Positions 10,075 to 22,784 of a stretch of 64,000 nt of DNA are shown here, piece by piece (the first letter of the stretch is position 1; the number at the start of each line of letters is the position of its first letter). The DNA comes from Marisa cornuarietis. Lineage: Eukaryota; Mollusca; Gastropoda; Architaenioglossa; Ampullariidae. A program made the translations under genes and the position numbers. Under the pieces are notes generated by a model. It was given only the letters and a program-made list of their open reading frames with translations. It had not been told where the DNA came from and did no database searches. The stretch spans positions 608,501-672,500 of the forward strand of contig SMMW01000584.1 in NCBI GenBank assembly GCA_004794655.1, read 5' to 3'.

Positions 10075-13000
10075 TAAATAATGAATTAAATGATTTGATC
10101 TTTTGGCGTTGGGTATTAAATTGTTAGATACTACTCTTGTTGCGGGCAAGTTTTTTTTGTGAGGACGGTCACCATCTTTTCTTCCTCGCTACTGACTTTT
10201 CTTCATCAACTCTTTTTACTGGGTCAGGTACCCTTTTAACAACTGGGTGATGTATTCTGGGCCCTACGAGTATCGAACAGGCTTGTGCGGACACCTCAAG
10301 CCTCCAACTTGAATGGTGCATGCACTTGGCTCTCCGCTTTCCTTTATGTCACAACGCAGCTTTCGGTTCTTGTCCATGTAGTCATGCACGATAGGCTACT
10401 CATGCAGTCACGCAGGGACTACCCGTTCACTCGGTGCTTGTTTGCCATAACAACTGAGTCTTCTTCTGCTGTTTGTGGGAAACAAAGCAGGAAGGTGCCC
10501 GCCCAGAGTACTGACTCTGCCTAATGACGCGGCATTCTATTGCATCCTTAGCAGGGCATAGAAACTTTCCTGCTCGGCTGAAATGGCTTCTCACCAACGC
10601 CGGGAAATGTGCTCTTTCGTAAAATACCCTGTTGTGTATCCTAGGTAATGAAACCCAGGGTGGCGAAAGAATGGGCACGCAAATGAGATGGAATAAGTTG
10701 GCAGCATGCTCCCTAGAGAACACGACAGGCGAAGAAACATATCGAGGCGTCGGTCGGATTTTTTTTAAGGGGGGGTGGAAAAAACAAGAACAGCGAAAGA
10801 TGTGGGACAGTGGGGAATACGAGGTGGAGTGGTATCGACGATATGTTCCAACCGAGGTCATTATCATTTATGTGACTTTTTCAACTTTCACAAAAGTAAA
10901 GAAAAAAGGAGGACTAAGGAAAAGGAGGGTGGTGAAGAAAGGACGAAAAAAGGAGGAGGAGGATGCCAGAATAAAGACGTTTTCTATGGAAATTCAAAAG
11001 ATGAAAAGTCATGTTATGGAAGTAGCGTACACACGTCGAGCAGACATTATTAAAGGTAAGCGCCCCAAGTTACAGAAGGGAAAAAATGGCCTGCTGCAGC
11101 ATCGCATAGACAGCAAATACCAGTCAGTACAAATGATTTCCCTGCAAGAAAAGCGTCGACGTGGAACTAGATCGAAACCATCCACCATTCCACGCACGCG
11201 CGCGCGTACACACACACACACACATCCGGACGACCTCTAACCCTCTCACGCCCTAAAGATTATGCATGCCAAGCGGAAGTAGCTGTGTGCGCATGCGGAG
11301 GGCTGACATCACGAACTGATAGTGGAATCCCCTAGCTGTCATTCTGTCGGGTGTTCACGAGCCGAAACGTGCGAAGTGGGCGACGCAAATCCCGCAAGTG
11401 ACCCTCTTGACGACTGCCCACACCTCCGAGCGTCAGCCGTCTGCTCATGACACCCTGGTGGCAGGGATAACGAAAGGAGTAGACAATCTCTTGTTTCCGC
11501 GAGTGGCCGAAATGGGTTCCGTCCCAGGAGACGTGAAGATAAAAAAGGCGGAAAGACGAGATGTGTCAGTATAACTAAAGAAACTTAATGAACAATTCGT
11601 AGACAAAGCTTAAGATGAACGAAGCAATTAACGTCACGACGCTGACGGCTGATGATAAGGGGTTATCGAAATGGCAAGTGAATGTAGATGAAAGTAATGT
11701 TTGCTGACAGTTCGTTACAGTAAAGATATAGCAGCGACGCTGGTTGAAACCAAAAATACAAAAACGGGTGGCCTTTTACGATGAGGTGATTTCTTACTGG
11801 TTTCTAACGTTTGTAGAGGTGAAAAATGTAACAAAATCATTGTGGTTGAAACTATTATTTATTGGCATATAAAAAGTATAGAACTCTCTTTCAATACATT
11901 AGTGTGTTACGAAGTGCATGTTTTGATGGACTGGAAGCACAGTTTTTATTAACACTATAATTTTCAGTGCAGTTTGAAATATCATCCATCTTCTGGAAAC
12001 GATGACAACATGGAACATGGGAGCCTAGATTTCGGATATTATCAAAGCAGATCGATCTGCACTGCGCGTGAGTGTGGCGAATACTTAAAGCATCATCAGC
12101 ATATCTTAAGATACTAAGTCTTGATTAAGAGATATCGGGATTCGCGCAAGACGACTCGCATGGCCTCGCTCTGTACAAAGTGGCGAGGACCAGAGGAAAA
12201 GAGATGCTAAAGGGTAAGACGAGGGCATCCTGTGACAGCTTCGATCGCTACAGACTTCCGTCTTCAAACATGTGAGCTAATGGATTGGCGCAGGAGCTTC
12301 GCCAGTTCGACCGAGAGCATTATTTTGATGGCTTTTAAATAAATAAAACAGCCACACTGCCTTCCATTCTCGCCTCGTCAGTGTTTTCTTAGTTTTTTTT
12401 TTCTTTTTTTCTGAAACCGGATCATGGCAGGCTGAGGGGGGTAAGGTGGGGGGTGGGGTGCTTTCCAACAAGGTTTGATTGAAAATTATCCGAGCGGCAT
12501 AAAAGGGTTTGCTTGGAACATAGTTTTGCAGTATCGCCACAGCAAACACATTTAAAAGTGCTTGCGAAGGAACGATACGTTTTTCCCATTCTAAAGACGC
12601 GTTTCTATAGTGAACTCTTGCTATGAACTCCGGGGAGTTTTTTAAGGATTTGATATGTATTTTTTGTATCTTGGCCTTTTACATCTTATTTTCTAACTTC
12701 TTTGTTTCAAAGATAATCAGTATGTTGTTTCACTGGCAGGCGATAAAAGACAGAGAGAGAGAGAAGAGTGAGGAAAGAGGTGGTTGGAAAGACGCTTGAG
12801 ATCTTTCTAACGAAACTGTCAAAACAGAAGTCGTTAGCTGTTCAAATTCATGTTTTTCTCTATTAAATAGCATGAACTGTACGGCTACAGCGCAGACCTG
12901 GTCCTTGAAGAGAAGGACGATGGTTCAGTCGCCTAATGCTCGTTTTGAGTTTGTAGCTCTTTCCAGCGCGGAGTTCTTATGCCGCGTTTAGACAGTTGTA

Positions 13001-13330
13001 TTGGTGTCCTTGTGGCACGTGGGACCTTATCACAACAGCCGTAAAACAGGTATAGGGGGAGGAGGCAAGCATGTTACCCCTACCTTCTGTACACGTAAGT
13101 TCTCCTCCAAGAAATTCGTCAATGTGCTCGGTGCGACAGACACCTACGTGATTGAGGGTTGTGTAGAAGGACGGTCTGCGACTGACGTCATGGGTGGTAC
13201 ACCATCAAGATCGCCGTGGCGTTGAAGGTGGTGGTAGTTGTGGTGGTAGAGGCAGAGAACGGATGACAAGAAATGGCGAGCGCAAGGACTGAATATCAAA
13301 CTGTAAGGGCAAAAACCTTATCCAACTAGT
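10075..13330. other. Anonymous sequence with lysine-rich and proline-rich spurious frames
   Basis: The longest frames are 10632-11240 (+, 202 codons) and 10427-10867 (-, 146 codons). They overlap on opposite strands. The plus one becomes a Lys/Glu/Gly-rich purine tract and ends in a (CA)n repeat. Neither shows a domain. A (GC)(AC) microsatellite lies at about 11196-11224. Nothing else is recognised. Confidence 0.5.
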
Positions 13331-13402
13331 ATCCCGCGTGTGTAGCTTGCTAACGTCTGTAATAATTTGTCCAACTAGTATTCCGTGTCATCAGTACATC
13401 TT

Positions 13403-13490
13403 GTCTCATCCTCCAATTAGTAAAATGTCTCTTTATCTAATGCCCAGTCTCATCCTCCAATTAGTAACATGTCTTATCATCCAATGCACT
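13403..13490 (+). repeat. 44-bp tandem duplication
   Basis: The block beginning GTCTCATCCTCCAATTAG at 13403 is repeated at 13447, a 44-bp period. A shortened, diverged third start (GTCTTATCATCCAATG) lies at 13471. Related CCAACTAGTAT words occur just upstream at 13322 and 13371. It looks like a small minisatellite. Confidence 0.8.
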
Positions 13491-13996
13491 CTTTTTTATA
13501 CAGCTGCCTTTTTTTGTCTTTTTACTCCAACTTTTACTCCAACTTTAATCCAGCTTAAATCCATTCTCTTCAATTTCATACTCTGTTTATACAAGTGCCA
13601 CAGTATCTCAGTGGAGGAAAAGTACTACCGTAATCCAGTCGCTTTTCCAACACGTTTAAAAATGAAGCTGCACGTGGAAGCAGATGTGAGGAGAAAAGTC
13701 TGGGGAGTCTGAGAAAGATCTCAACAATTCTGTCAAAAAGAGCAGCAGTGGCAGTGGCTGCAAAAATGTTCCGACAACTCGTGACCGGATAAGAGATTTT
13801 TCTTCTCTCCCCTTCTGCCTGTCTGAGAAAGGTGCACTATAGATAATTGCTTCCGACGGACCCTCGGGGCAAGCCGCACGTCACGTGTTCACAGCTGTAG
13901 ACTTCTTCCGAATAGCCGTGATGGCTGCTTCATTTATTTTTTCAAAACGTTTGTGTGAATCGGCTGGAGATTTCCGGCACGTGCATTCATCGCACG

Positions 13997-14420
13997 AGAG
14001 ATGAGATACTCTCTTTTCATTGACGTAGTATCTAGAATAATGAGGCCAGATACTCTTCTTTTATTAAGGGAAATGACTAGCATAAGAGTTGATGAAATAC
14101 TTCCTTTTATTGAAGACTTACCTAGAATAAAAAGAGATACTCGCCTTTTATTCAAGAAATATTTCTAGAATGAGAAGAAATAAGATGTTCGCCTCTAATT
14201 GAGAGAATTGTCTCAAGATGAGAGATGAGATTTTCGTATTTTATTGAAATAAAATACATAGAATAAGAGGAGATGAGATATTTGATTAAATTACGATACG
14301 TTTATTATTAATAGATAAAGATGCGAGATTACTTGCCTTTTATGGAGTGAGAACACTAAAACAAGATTTCATGTACTCTATTTTAAATGAAGGAATTGTC
14401 TAGAATAGCGCATATGCATA
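13997..14420 (+). repeat. Diverged ~46-bp minisatellite, about nine units
   Basis: Units begin at about 13997, 14042, 14089, 14131, 14178 and 14224 and continue to about 14420. The spacing is 42-47 bp. The shared core is GATGAGATACTCGCCTTTTATT followed by about ten bases and TCTAGAATAA. Later units drift strongly. The minus-strand frame 13934-14155 simply reads through the repeat (NKRRVS occurs twice) and is not a gene. Confidence 0.8.
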
Positions 14421-17040
14421 GACAAATGACTTATTCACGTATTCACTCTTTATGTCTGGTAAAAGACACTTCATACCTGTCTCTGTACATCTTTCTTTTC
14501 CCTTTCTCTAGTTATTTCCGTGATCTGCTCTCTTTATAGTATAATCCGCACATCCCCACACACACACACACACCCACACACACACCCACAAACACCCGCA
14601 CACAGCTCCACCACCACCACCCCATTATCACCACACACACAAATTAAAAATATCTATTCAACGGAAGCGAGATTAATCACTGGCTGGTCCTCCCACTGTC
14701 ATAGCTTACATCCCAATTTTCTATAATCACACTTTTCTACGACCACATAATGATAATACCTCAGCAGTAAAAGGAGCAATTTTAAAAAGAATAACTAGAG
14801 CTGGATGGAGAGTTGCATTCGCCATGCCTGTCGGCGTGAGGCGCTTAGTATTGCCTAAGATGAGCCAGATCAATATATTTCCTGTTACGTAGATAATTTC
14901 TTATACCAGATCCAGAAGCCCTCTGGCTATCCCCCCCCCCCTTCTGTCATTGCTACTTATCATTCCCTGGCTTCGAAATTGGCTCTTCAGGTTCTGGTGT
15001 TCACTGCCATTCTCGCTAGAGCCGTGTCTTTTGTTAAAAAGAGGTAAAACTAGATAATCAAGCATACTGAAGAGGAGTCTACATGGATGGGCAGGTAGAC
15101 AAAAGTATAATGCCAGTTTGTTTTGTTGTTTAAAGATGTTTTTGGGATGAGAGGAATCTCTGGTGACCGGGCAATCACTCCGAAATCTATTGCCACCTCG
15201 GCGGGCTTTTTGAGATCAGGGAGCCTGCATCGTCCTTATTTGAGACCAGTCTTCTTACTATTCAGGATAGGGAGGGAAGCTGAACAAAAGAGAAGCCAGA
15301 ACGTTCCATAAAGGATTAAGACAGATATGCTGCGACGTGCCGCTCGTGCAAAGTGGTTCCCACTTCAGCTAGTTTTTCTTCTCAAGCTGTGCATTTGTTT
15401 TCTACTGGCTGTTTCTCAAGCTGCACCGTGTCCAGTCAGCCAAGTAATATATACTGTTTTCAATGCCAGGGCTTTATCTAATCCCTTTCAGTGATATTTA
15501 GTGTGCATACAATCGAAGTATGCTTCACACCTCAGGTTTTCGACCTCCCGGGTGACCAGGAATCATTTCTCTCACTCATCACCGTCAACAGAGCTGTGAA
15601 TCAGTCTTCCTATTCCAAACAGTCACTGCAATTCTCCCTTCCACTGCGCTATATAACATTTCAGGTAAATGCAAAAGGTAGAAAGCTTTAGAAGTGAAAT
15701 CAGAAGCGGCTGTACGAATTGTGATATCGCAACCCAGTTTACAAACACTCTTCGTCTTAAAGAAGCAGAGTGAAAGGATAACATTTCAGTTTTTAGCATT
15801 CACGAACCAGTTTTCGCTCGTATACATTAAACAAACGATGTGAAAGTCATTTCGGGAAAAGTAGAAAAAAAGCAAAAATAGACTGTAAACCCTGAATTGA
15901 AGTTAGCTCCAGAAAATAAGGACAATATACCAAACAACGTGAAAGGAGTTTTCGTGGACGAAAGATAGAGAAGAATAAACAACGTGCTCCACATTTTTCC
16001 CCAAGAACCGATTTTCTAACAGCTTTCGATCTCTTCAGTTCTTGTAAAAGTCTGTTTCTAAATGGTTTTATCAGTCTGGCACAGTCACCATTCTCCTCTC
16101 TTCCACTGTCACTACCCCTACCCAGCCAGCTCTGTATTCCCCCCCCCCACACACACACACACACGGGTCGTTGTGAGCTGGGGACAAACTATGAGTGATG
16201 AATTATCTTCTTTCCACTTAAGAAGAAAAAGGAGTTTTCGATTGCACTTGACTATGCGGGAGCCTCTTACGAGGAGGAGAGAAAATGTGTGACCATGGCG
16301 AGACGTCTACATTCAAATTTAGCGCAGGCCAGAGAATATTTCCTGCGGATCTTGGCGAGCTAAAAGTGAAATTATCCGGCAAAAGCCGATTCAAATGCTT
16401 TTAGATGGCGAGCTGTGGACAGCAAGGAGGGAGGATGAAGATTAATCACCTTGGCTATTCATCAAAGCACCTAGGAGATGAAGTGAAAGCCACAGAGCAA
16501 AGAGACGGTACGCGGAGTCTTTTCTAGTGTGCAGTAGCTGCCACCCCCCCCCCTTTGATCTACATTTAGGAATGTCGAACACGTAGGCTAACAGATGAGA
16601 CGAGCTTTACATAAACTCATTCTTCTTGATTCCTTCATTCGGTCCCATTATTAGCTCCCAGACGTTTGAGGAAAATGTTGTTGACATGCGCAGTGCAGTC
16701 TACGGCAGACGTGAAGAGACAGCCAGATGTGTGCGTACAGAGACAAACATGAAACAGAACAGTAGAGGCACAAAAAGGCCAGACAAATACGAGATCAGCA
16801 AAGATACACAGAGACAAAACTACATGAGACAAGCAAGTAGGAGAAATGAACACGAAGACACACATAAATACAGGCAGGCTAGCAGAAATGCACAAAGAAA
16901 GGCAAATATTACACAAAACAGCGAGGGTTCGTATCTAGACCAATAAGAGACAGATAAATAAGAACATACAAGCATCTCCTTTTTATAAACTAATATGTAC
17001 GTATATGTATATGCACACCCTCGTACATACAAAAACTCAT
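14421..17040. other. Anonymous sequence with scattered simple repeats
   Basis: Contains an imperfect (CA)n tract at 14553-14641, a C run at 14930-14941, a C9-(CA)n tract at 16140-16164 and C9 at about 16544. Open frames of 60-106 codons here (for example 16626-16946) have no domain and overlap antisense frames. No gene is supported. Confidence 0.5.
14553..14641. repeat. Imperfect (CA)n microsatellite
   Basis: CA repeats broken by CC, AAACACC and a CCACCACCACC block. Confidence 0.9.
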
Positions 17041-17044
17041 GTAC

Positions 17045-17058
17045 GTGTGTGTGTGTGC

Positions 17059-17108
<50 letters not shown>
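17045..17108. repeat. (GT)n microsatellite
   Basis: About 64 bp of GT with two GC interruptions near the left end. Confidence 0.97.
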
Positions 17109-17112
<4 letters not shown>

Positions 17113-17220
17113 GAAAGTTCGTTCTTTAAAAAAAGAAACTAAATTGACTTTGACTACTACACAACAGAGCTATGTTTAAACATTTCTTTCTTTTCACCTT
17201 CTTTATTTGGTATACCTCGC

Positions 17221-17223
17221 TTT

Positions 17224-17287
<64 letters not shown>
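17221..17287. repeat. (TTTC)n tetranucleotide microsatellite
   Basis: About 16 nearly perfect TTTC units, only about 110 bp downstream of the (GT)n tract. Confidence 0.97.
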
Positions 17288-17288
<1 letters not shown>

Positions 17289-17289
17289 A

Positions 17290-20200
17290 AAACCTCTCAA
17301 CTTTTTCTTGTACTGGTATCAAGCAGATGATCACAAACTCAGCAAAAAATATGCCACATTTATTTCTCCTTTTTTGCATGTAACTTACCTTACTGCTTTT
17401 TCGAAAACATTTCTTCAGGTCTCGGCTGTCAAAAATTGCTCAGCCATTTCTCACTGTGCTGCGTCAGTCCGAAAGAGTAAGTAACCCGTTCGTTGGTGTA
17501 AAAGAATAAGGCTATTACCCATCGATCGTTCACAGTAAGAAAAGTCTACTCTTTCTTGATGTCACCCCATGCTATAAATTATCCCGAAGAATCGTGTACA
17601 GTCTTTTATATAATCTTCAGCAAGACAGAATGGTTTTTGAGTGCATGCTCTTAAGGCAAGGGAAGGGGATTTAATGTTCACAGCACCGTAGATAAAGTAG
17701 CAGGATCTTCTAAACACAACAAAAGCCTTAAGCACATGCACTACATGTGGTTCTACACTAATGGTTTCAATCTTTGCGCAATCCTAACACTGTCTTGACT
17801 CCAGCTACGAAAATCAGAGGCTCTTCCATCTACCGATGTTTGCCGTAACAATTGACCATGTTGTCAGACATAGGGGCAGCCATCTTGTGCGAGTAACAGC
17901 AAGGCTGCTGCTTACATTAGCGAGAGCATTATGACTTCGTGGAATGTCCATTATCTCCCCCAAACTGCTAGAGCTGTGTTCTGAGTTGTTATCTCCTTTT
18001 TTATTTCGCGCGAGGGATTTGCACCTCGAAAGGTCACGTGGGAAAGTCTGTAGCACGTGGGTCCCTCTAGACCGTATTATTCCTCGCTGTGAAGGATACT
18101 TCCATGGCTGACATCTTCATCCTACCCTTATTCTCTTAGTACTTTTAAAGCCCTTTCACCAACCATTTTCATCCCAGATTTGTCCAGTGTGACAAGAAAT
18201 GATTTTTCTTCTTTCTTTTTTTCTCTTTTTTTTATTTCTTGGTGTGCAACACAACCTCGTTTCCGTCTATATCACTTCTGTCAAACTGTCATTTCACGCT
18301 CGACTGTCTCCTACCTGACAGCTGGTAATGATTCGCAAAGGTCTGGCGAGAAGTTCTGGATTTCAGGAAGGCTTTTCGATCGATCCTTGCGAATCACGAA
18401 CTTTTTCGGAAGCCCTGGCACATTGCAAAGGGCGTCAGAGGGAGCCACGTGCTTTCCAGCTTTGCCCGTCTCAGTGATTTGTAATAATTTTTTTTTACCT
18501 AAGCACGCACAAACAGCACCGATTGGTGAAAACCTTCCCGATTTCCCCATTTTAGCTAAATTATCCACATTGCATGCCTACATTATTTATCGTATTTCTT
18601 AGACACAGAACCCTTTGCTATGCTTAAGTACTGCTTCTGAACAGCGTGGTTTCTCCAAGGAGAGTATTTAAATGTAGAGCTAACTATGTTCATTTTTTAA
18701 TATCAATCAGTCAGTCGATCGATTGAGTCATCCATTTGTTCATCCATTTACATATCCAACGATCCAGCCACCTATCAGTCAGTCAGTCAGTCAGACAGAC
18801 TACATGCGCGTTTGTCTAATTTTTGTGGGATGTTGCGGAAAAGAAGTCGCAGACTTAAATGTGAGAAACACTTACGGGTAGAAGAAATAAGAATGCTTTT
18901 AGAGAAAACTATTAAGAAAACGATGGGCTCTACAAGAATTGCCTGGCGGGCGAAGCTCAACTATAATTACGTCTATATTTGTATCTAAGTTGTCTTCTCT
19001 CACGTCAGCATAATCACAGCGCCACCATTACACTTTCATCGCCTCTCATTCACAATTCTCTATCGCCATCCTTATCATTCTGCGCGTGTGATGACGCTGT
19101 TGATTCAACTCGGCAGAGGTTAAAAAAATAAATTTATGTCCTTTCAGTTCCCATGAAAGCATCCTATTCAATAAACTTGTTAAATGATTTATTCTCCAAT
19201 TTCTTGACAAATGGAAGTCATCTAAATAGAAAAAGTCATAGAAAATAACATTCAATTTTTTAAGATAAAGAAATGATCCTACGTAAGTGCGGCTTCGTAA
19301 AATACAGTGAGACTAGCTCGCAAGCGATGATGTGTACACAGTTGCACACACATACATAAATACGCATGTAATTAACATATCTTCACGGGAAAATTCACTT
19401 GCATTTACAACATAACCAGTAATGTTTAGCGAGGTACTTATAAACTTTTGTACACTATAGGACACACTGCAGAACACGCATACAACTCGGTTAAACGTGG
19501 TTAGGAGTTCAAGAAAAGAGTTTTAACTTCAAAACATAAAACCTCGAGATCTGTAGAGCTGGATATGTGGAAAATGCTGCCTCTTTCAGTACTGCACATT
19601 CTTTGCGTGCTAATTCTAAAATGTATTATTAATCGACAGATTTTCATGTAGAATCAAAAAATATTTGCTGAAAACATATGTGAATAGACTCTTGTTTCCT
19701 TGTCTGCCCAAGCAGCACTGCCCCATGAGATTATTTATACTCATAATATTCTGCTGGCTGAACCAAACGAAGACCAATATTATTAATATCAGAACTGATA
19801 CAGATACGCGGACTGCTCCGTGTAGCCTGCAGTTCAGTTCTGCAGCCAACCTCGATAAATAGACCTGAAGATGACGCTTGTGGGCAAGAAGATGAACTCT
19901 CGTCTACGGATTTTTAGAAATGTTATATTTTTCAGACGTTTCTGATGTCTACACGCAAATCGCTCAGACTGTTCTAAGAAGATTGTAGGTTTGTAACTAA
20001 TCACATATCTCAAAACACCGACGAAAATGCGAGAAACATAAGGAATTTATGAAGGGGGCGGAGCGATGTGGGGAGCAGAGATGGAACTGGGCAGATAAGT
20101 GGTAGATAATCGAGGGAGAGTGAAAAAAAGAGAAATATAAAGACACACGCGTTGAGACACGCTCTTCCACGCTTTTTCTCTTTCGGTGGTGGAAGAGAGT

Positions 20201-20454
20201 TCTCAGTCCCTGTGCGCTAACCATCTCGGATCATTAGATGATGAATTCACTAGGCGAGATCTGGGCTCATAGTGTAACAAGCCAGTTTTGTATTTTATAT
20301 CAACGGGAGACAATCCTGTAATGCTGGAACACAATGGGAAGCAATCCCCCTAAGCTTTAGCGTCGACAGACAGGTATTAAGGGCGCTGGAGTGTTGATAA
20401 AGTGCAACGTGACGAGCATGGATTGGTTACGCCGAGAGCCTGCAGGGGCTGTTT

Positions 20455-20455
<1 letters not shown>
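17290..20455. other. Anonymous sequence, no supported gene
   Basis: Contains a short (CAGT)n run at about 18776-18796 beside related CAGT/GATC words at 18705-18726. The frame 18180-18602 (140 codons) overlaps an antisense frame of 85 codons and has no recognisable domain. No splice-flanked exon was found. Confidence 0.5.

Positions 20456-20456
<1 letters not shown>

Positions 20457-20507
<51 letters not shown>
20457..20507. repeat. (AC)n microsatellite
   Basis: About 25 perfect AC units. It is the reverse complement of the (GT)n tract that begins 139 bp further right. Confidence 0.98.
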
Positions 20508-20510
<3 letters not shown>

Positions 20511-20643
20511 GAAATGTTTGGTGAAATAAAGTGCCGATAGACTTCGTTAACTATTTGATTGATCTTCTCTCGACAGATTGATGCCCTAGGCTATCTGAGC
20601 TCTGACGTGTAAGAAAACTGAACAAATATACGTGGGCGCCTCT

Positions 20644-20645
<2 letters not shown>

Positions 20646-20737
<92 letters not shown>
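20646..20737. repeat. (GT)46 microsatellite
   Basis: A 92-bp uninterrupted GT tract, the longest pure dinucleotide tract in the window. Overlapping Cys-Val open frames across it are artefacts. Confidence 0.99.
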
Positions 20738-20739
<2 letters not shown>

Positions 20740-22050
20740 TCGTGCAAGAGAGAGAGGGGAAAAGAGACAAGAAACTGGTCTTTGTTTGCTTATCTACATG
20801 AAGCTTTTAAGTTATTTTAAATTAACAGTTTTTCATTGATAATATTTGCAAAATTCCAAGAGATGCCAAGAAGACATCCTCGTTGCTGTCAAATCCAGCC
20901 AGCCAGGATGAATAGAGAATCACAACGTATATATAAACCAGAAAGCTTAAAATGTGCTCTAAAACAATATCGTTCTTATTGTTGGATTCTGTTGTACCCT
21001 TCCCCTCCCTCAGTTCTTGTTTCATTAAAAGCCTTTTCTACTTAGTTCAGATTTTCGTCATTATTTTGTTGTGTTTTTTTTCTTTAAAAAGCACCAATGC
21101 CTCTCGTCTTTGCGTTTCACTTTTAATGTACTTTACCATCACTGATCACTCTGTGCCGACATGTCCAAGTACAGGTAAAACTGCCTCCTTAATACCTCAT
21201 CTCGAACGGAAAGAATCTTAATATGTGTAACTATTGATCTGCAATCTGCTAATCGCTATAAACAACTATACTGCTACTTACAAGATGGATGTTGACAACA
21301 GGAGTAAACTACGTAGTTTTAAAAGAGAGTAGCCTCCCTGGACCTCGAAGTCGATGATCTGTCTTTGCCAATGCCTCACATTCTCCTCATGTTGAGTATA
21401 TTGTGAGTCTCGTGAATCACGCAGTTACACGTGGCACGTATCGACAGGGCGGTAGTTAACCATAACAGAGATCGATCGCAGGCCAACGGTGAGAAGCAGG
21501 GAACTTCCCCCACCACTACATCGACGCCAGGACATTGCTGATGAAAACATGGCGATCTCTTGCAGCTCATCAGGCGGAAGGAGCTCGGGGCAGAGGGGCC
21601 AAGGCTGCGTGGGACGAGGACGACCTTTAACCCCTCGTGTTAGAAATGAATGTCTGGGCGCGGAGAGTGTCCTATTCCTAGTGCTTGGCAGAAATAGATG
21701 AGAGCACTGCAGGTCATACCTTGACCTTCACAAGTCATCGATCACGATCGTCCTGCTTTTTACCTCTGGCTTTCATCACATCTTCCGTGTCCCTCTTGCG
21801 TTGTGGATGGATGACAAAATGCAGGCGGGCGGAACCTGTCCTGTTGTTTTCATCTTCGTGAACTGCGTAAGGTGCTGAGAGGATGGCGTAAAAGAAAATA
21901 ACGTAAATAAAGTAAAGTGTAAGACCCAGGGAAATGTCGTCGACAGCCTAACCTGCGGGGTAACTATGTTTAGCAAAGTTGGTTAAGAGGGTTTCAAGTA
22001 ACCAATGGCTATGAGTAGAGCGTTTGGGACATCGGAACTCTGGTAAAAAT
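20740..22050. other. Anonymous sequence, no supported gene
   Basis: No domain or element is recognised. A GC-richer patch at 21440-21640 holds overlapping frames on both strands (for example 21489-21701, Arg/Gly/Ser-rich), without splice support. Confidence 0.5.
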
Positions 22051-22130
22051 GTTAAGCCATGTCCAGACCTGTTTTCCAATACTTTGCCAAAGTATTTTCC
22101 AATACAATGGGACTTTAAGGTAATTTTCAT
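22010..22130 (-). repeat. Interspersed repeat family 1, copy a
   Basis: The text around 22060-22120 (CAGACCTGTTTTCCAATACT, then TTGCCAAAG, then CAATACAATGGGACTTT) matches 43540-43600 on the same strand. On the minus strand both read KSHC-G-G-VLEN-S, with about two thirds identity over at least 90 bp. The family is unidentified, and no terminal repeat or protein domain is visible. It could be a MITE or a LINE 3' fragment. Confidence 0.55.
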
Positions 22131-22784
22131 GTTTGGAGATTCTGTCCTTTACTCCAGCTCCTCTTCCCATTGATTGTGTATTACGGGATGACGGTGAACA
22201 CCAGGTAGATGTAAAATAAACCATTAATCTGATATTACTCTTTATTTACCAAGCAATAGGTGAGGAAACATAGGAATTCCATAATGACATACAAAATATT
22301 TATTAAGATTATTTTCATCATTTCGAAAACATCTTTAGTACCCAGCTCTCATGATAATCTAATAAATATAACAGACTGGTCTATAATATCTTGACAAAAC
22401 AACATGTTTGCTACGAGATTGCTCTAATCATTAAAAGGACCACTGTCACCGACTTTTCCATAAATTAATTTAGAGATCAGGGCGAGGGAACTTTTTCTAA
22501 GAGGGATGGCTCAGTTTCGAAATTATAAATTACAGAGTTTACTGGCGAATATGAAGATTGTTAAAGGCTGCGTGGGAAAAAAAGGTCTAAGGTCGCCATG
22601 TTTTTCCGTCACCTGTGCTATTTTTTTATTCTTCCTTCCTTTTCTTCCATCTCTCATTGCTACTTCGTTTCGAGACATGTTTCCTTACAGTACTTTACAC
22701 ATTCTGAAAAGTCGACGAGCCTTATGTCTTATGCACCTCTTTGCCATCAGGTCTTCCTTCATCGGACAAATGTGTCCGAACTTT

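Noticed and set aside
10632..11240. Longest plus-strand frame, 202 codons
   Set aside because: It is Lys/Glu/Gly-rich from a purine-rich tract, ends inside a (CA)n repeat, overlaps an antisense frame of 146 codons, and has no domain or splice evidence.
13338..13712. 124-codon plus-strand frame with hydrophobic segments
   Set aside because: Its first third is translated from the 44-bp tandem duplication and the rest is pyrimidine-rich, with no homology recognised.
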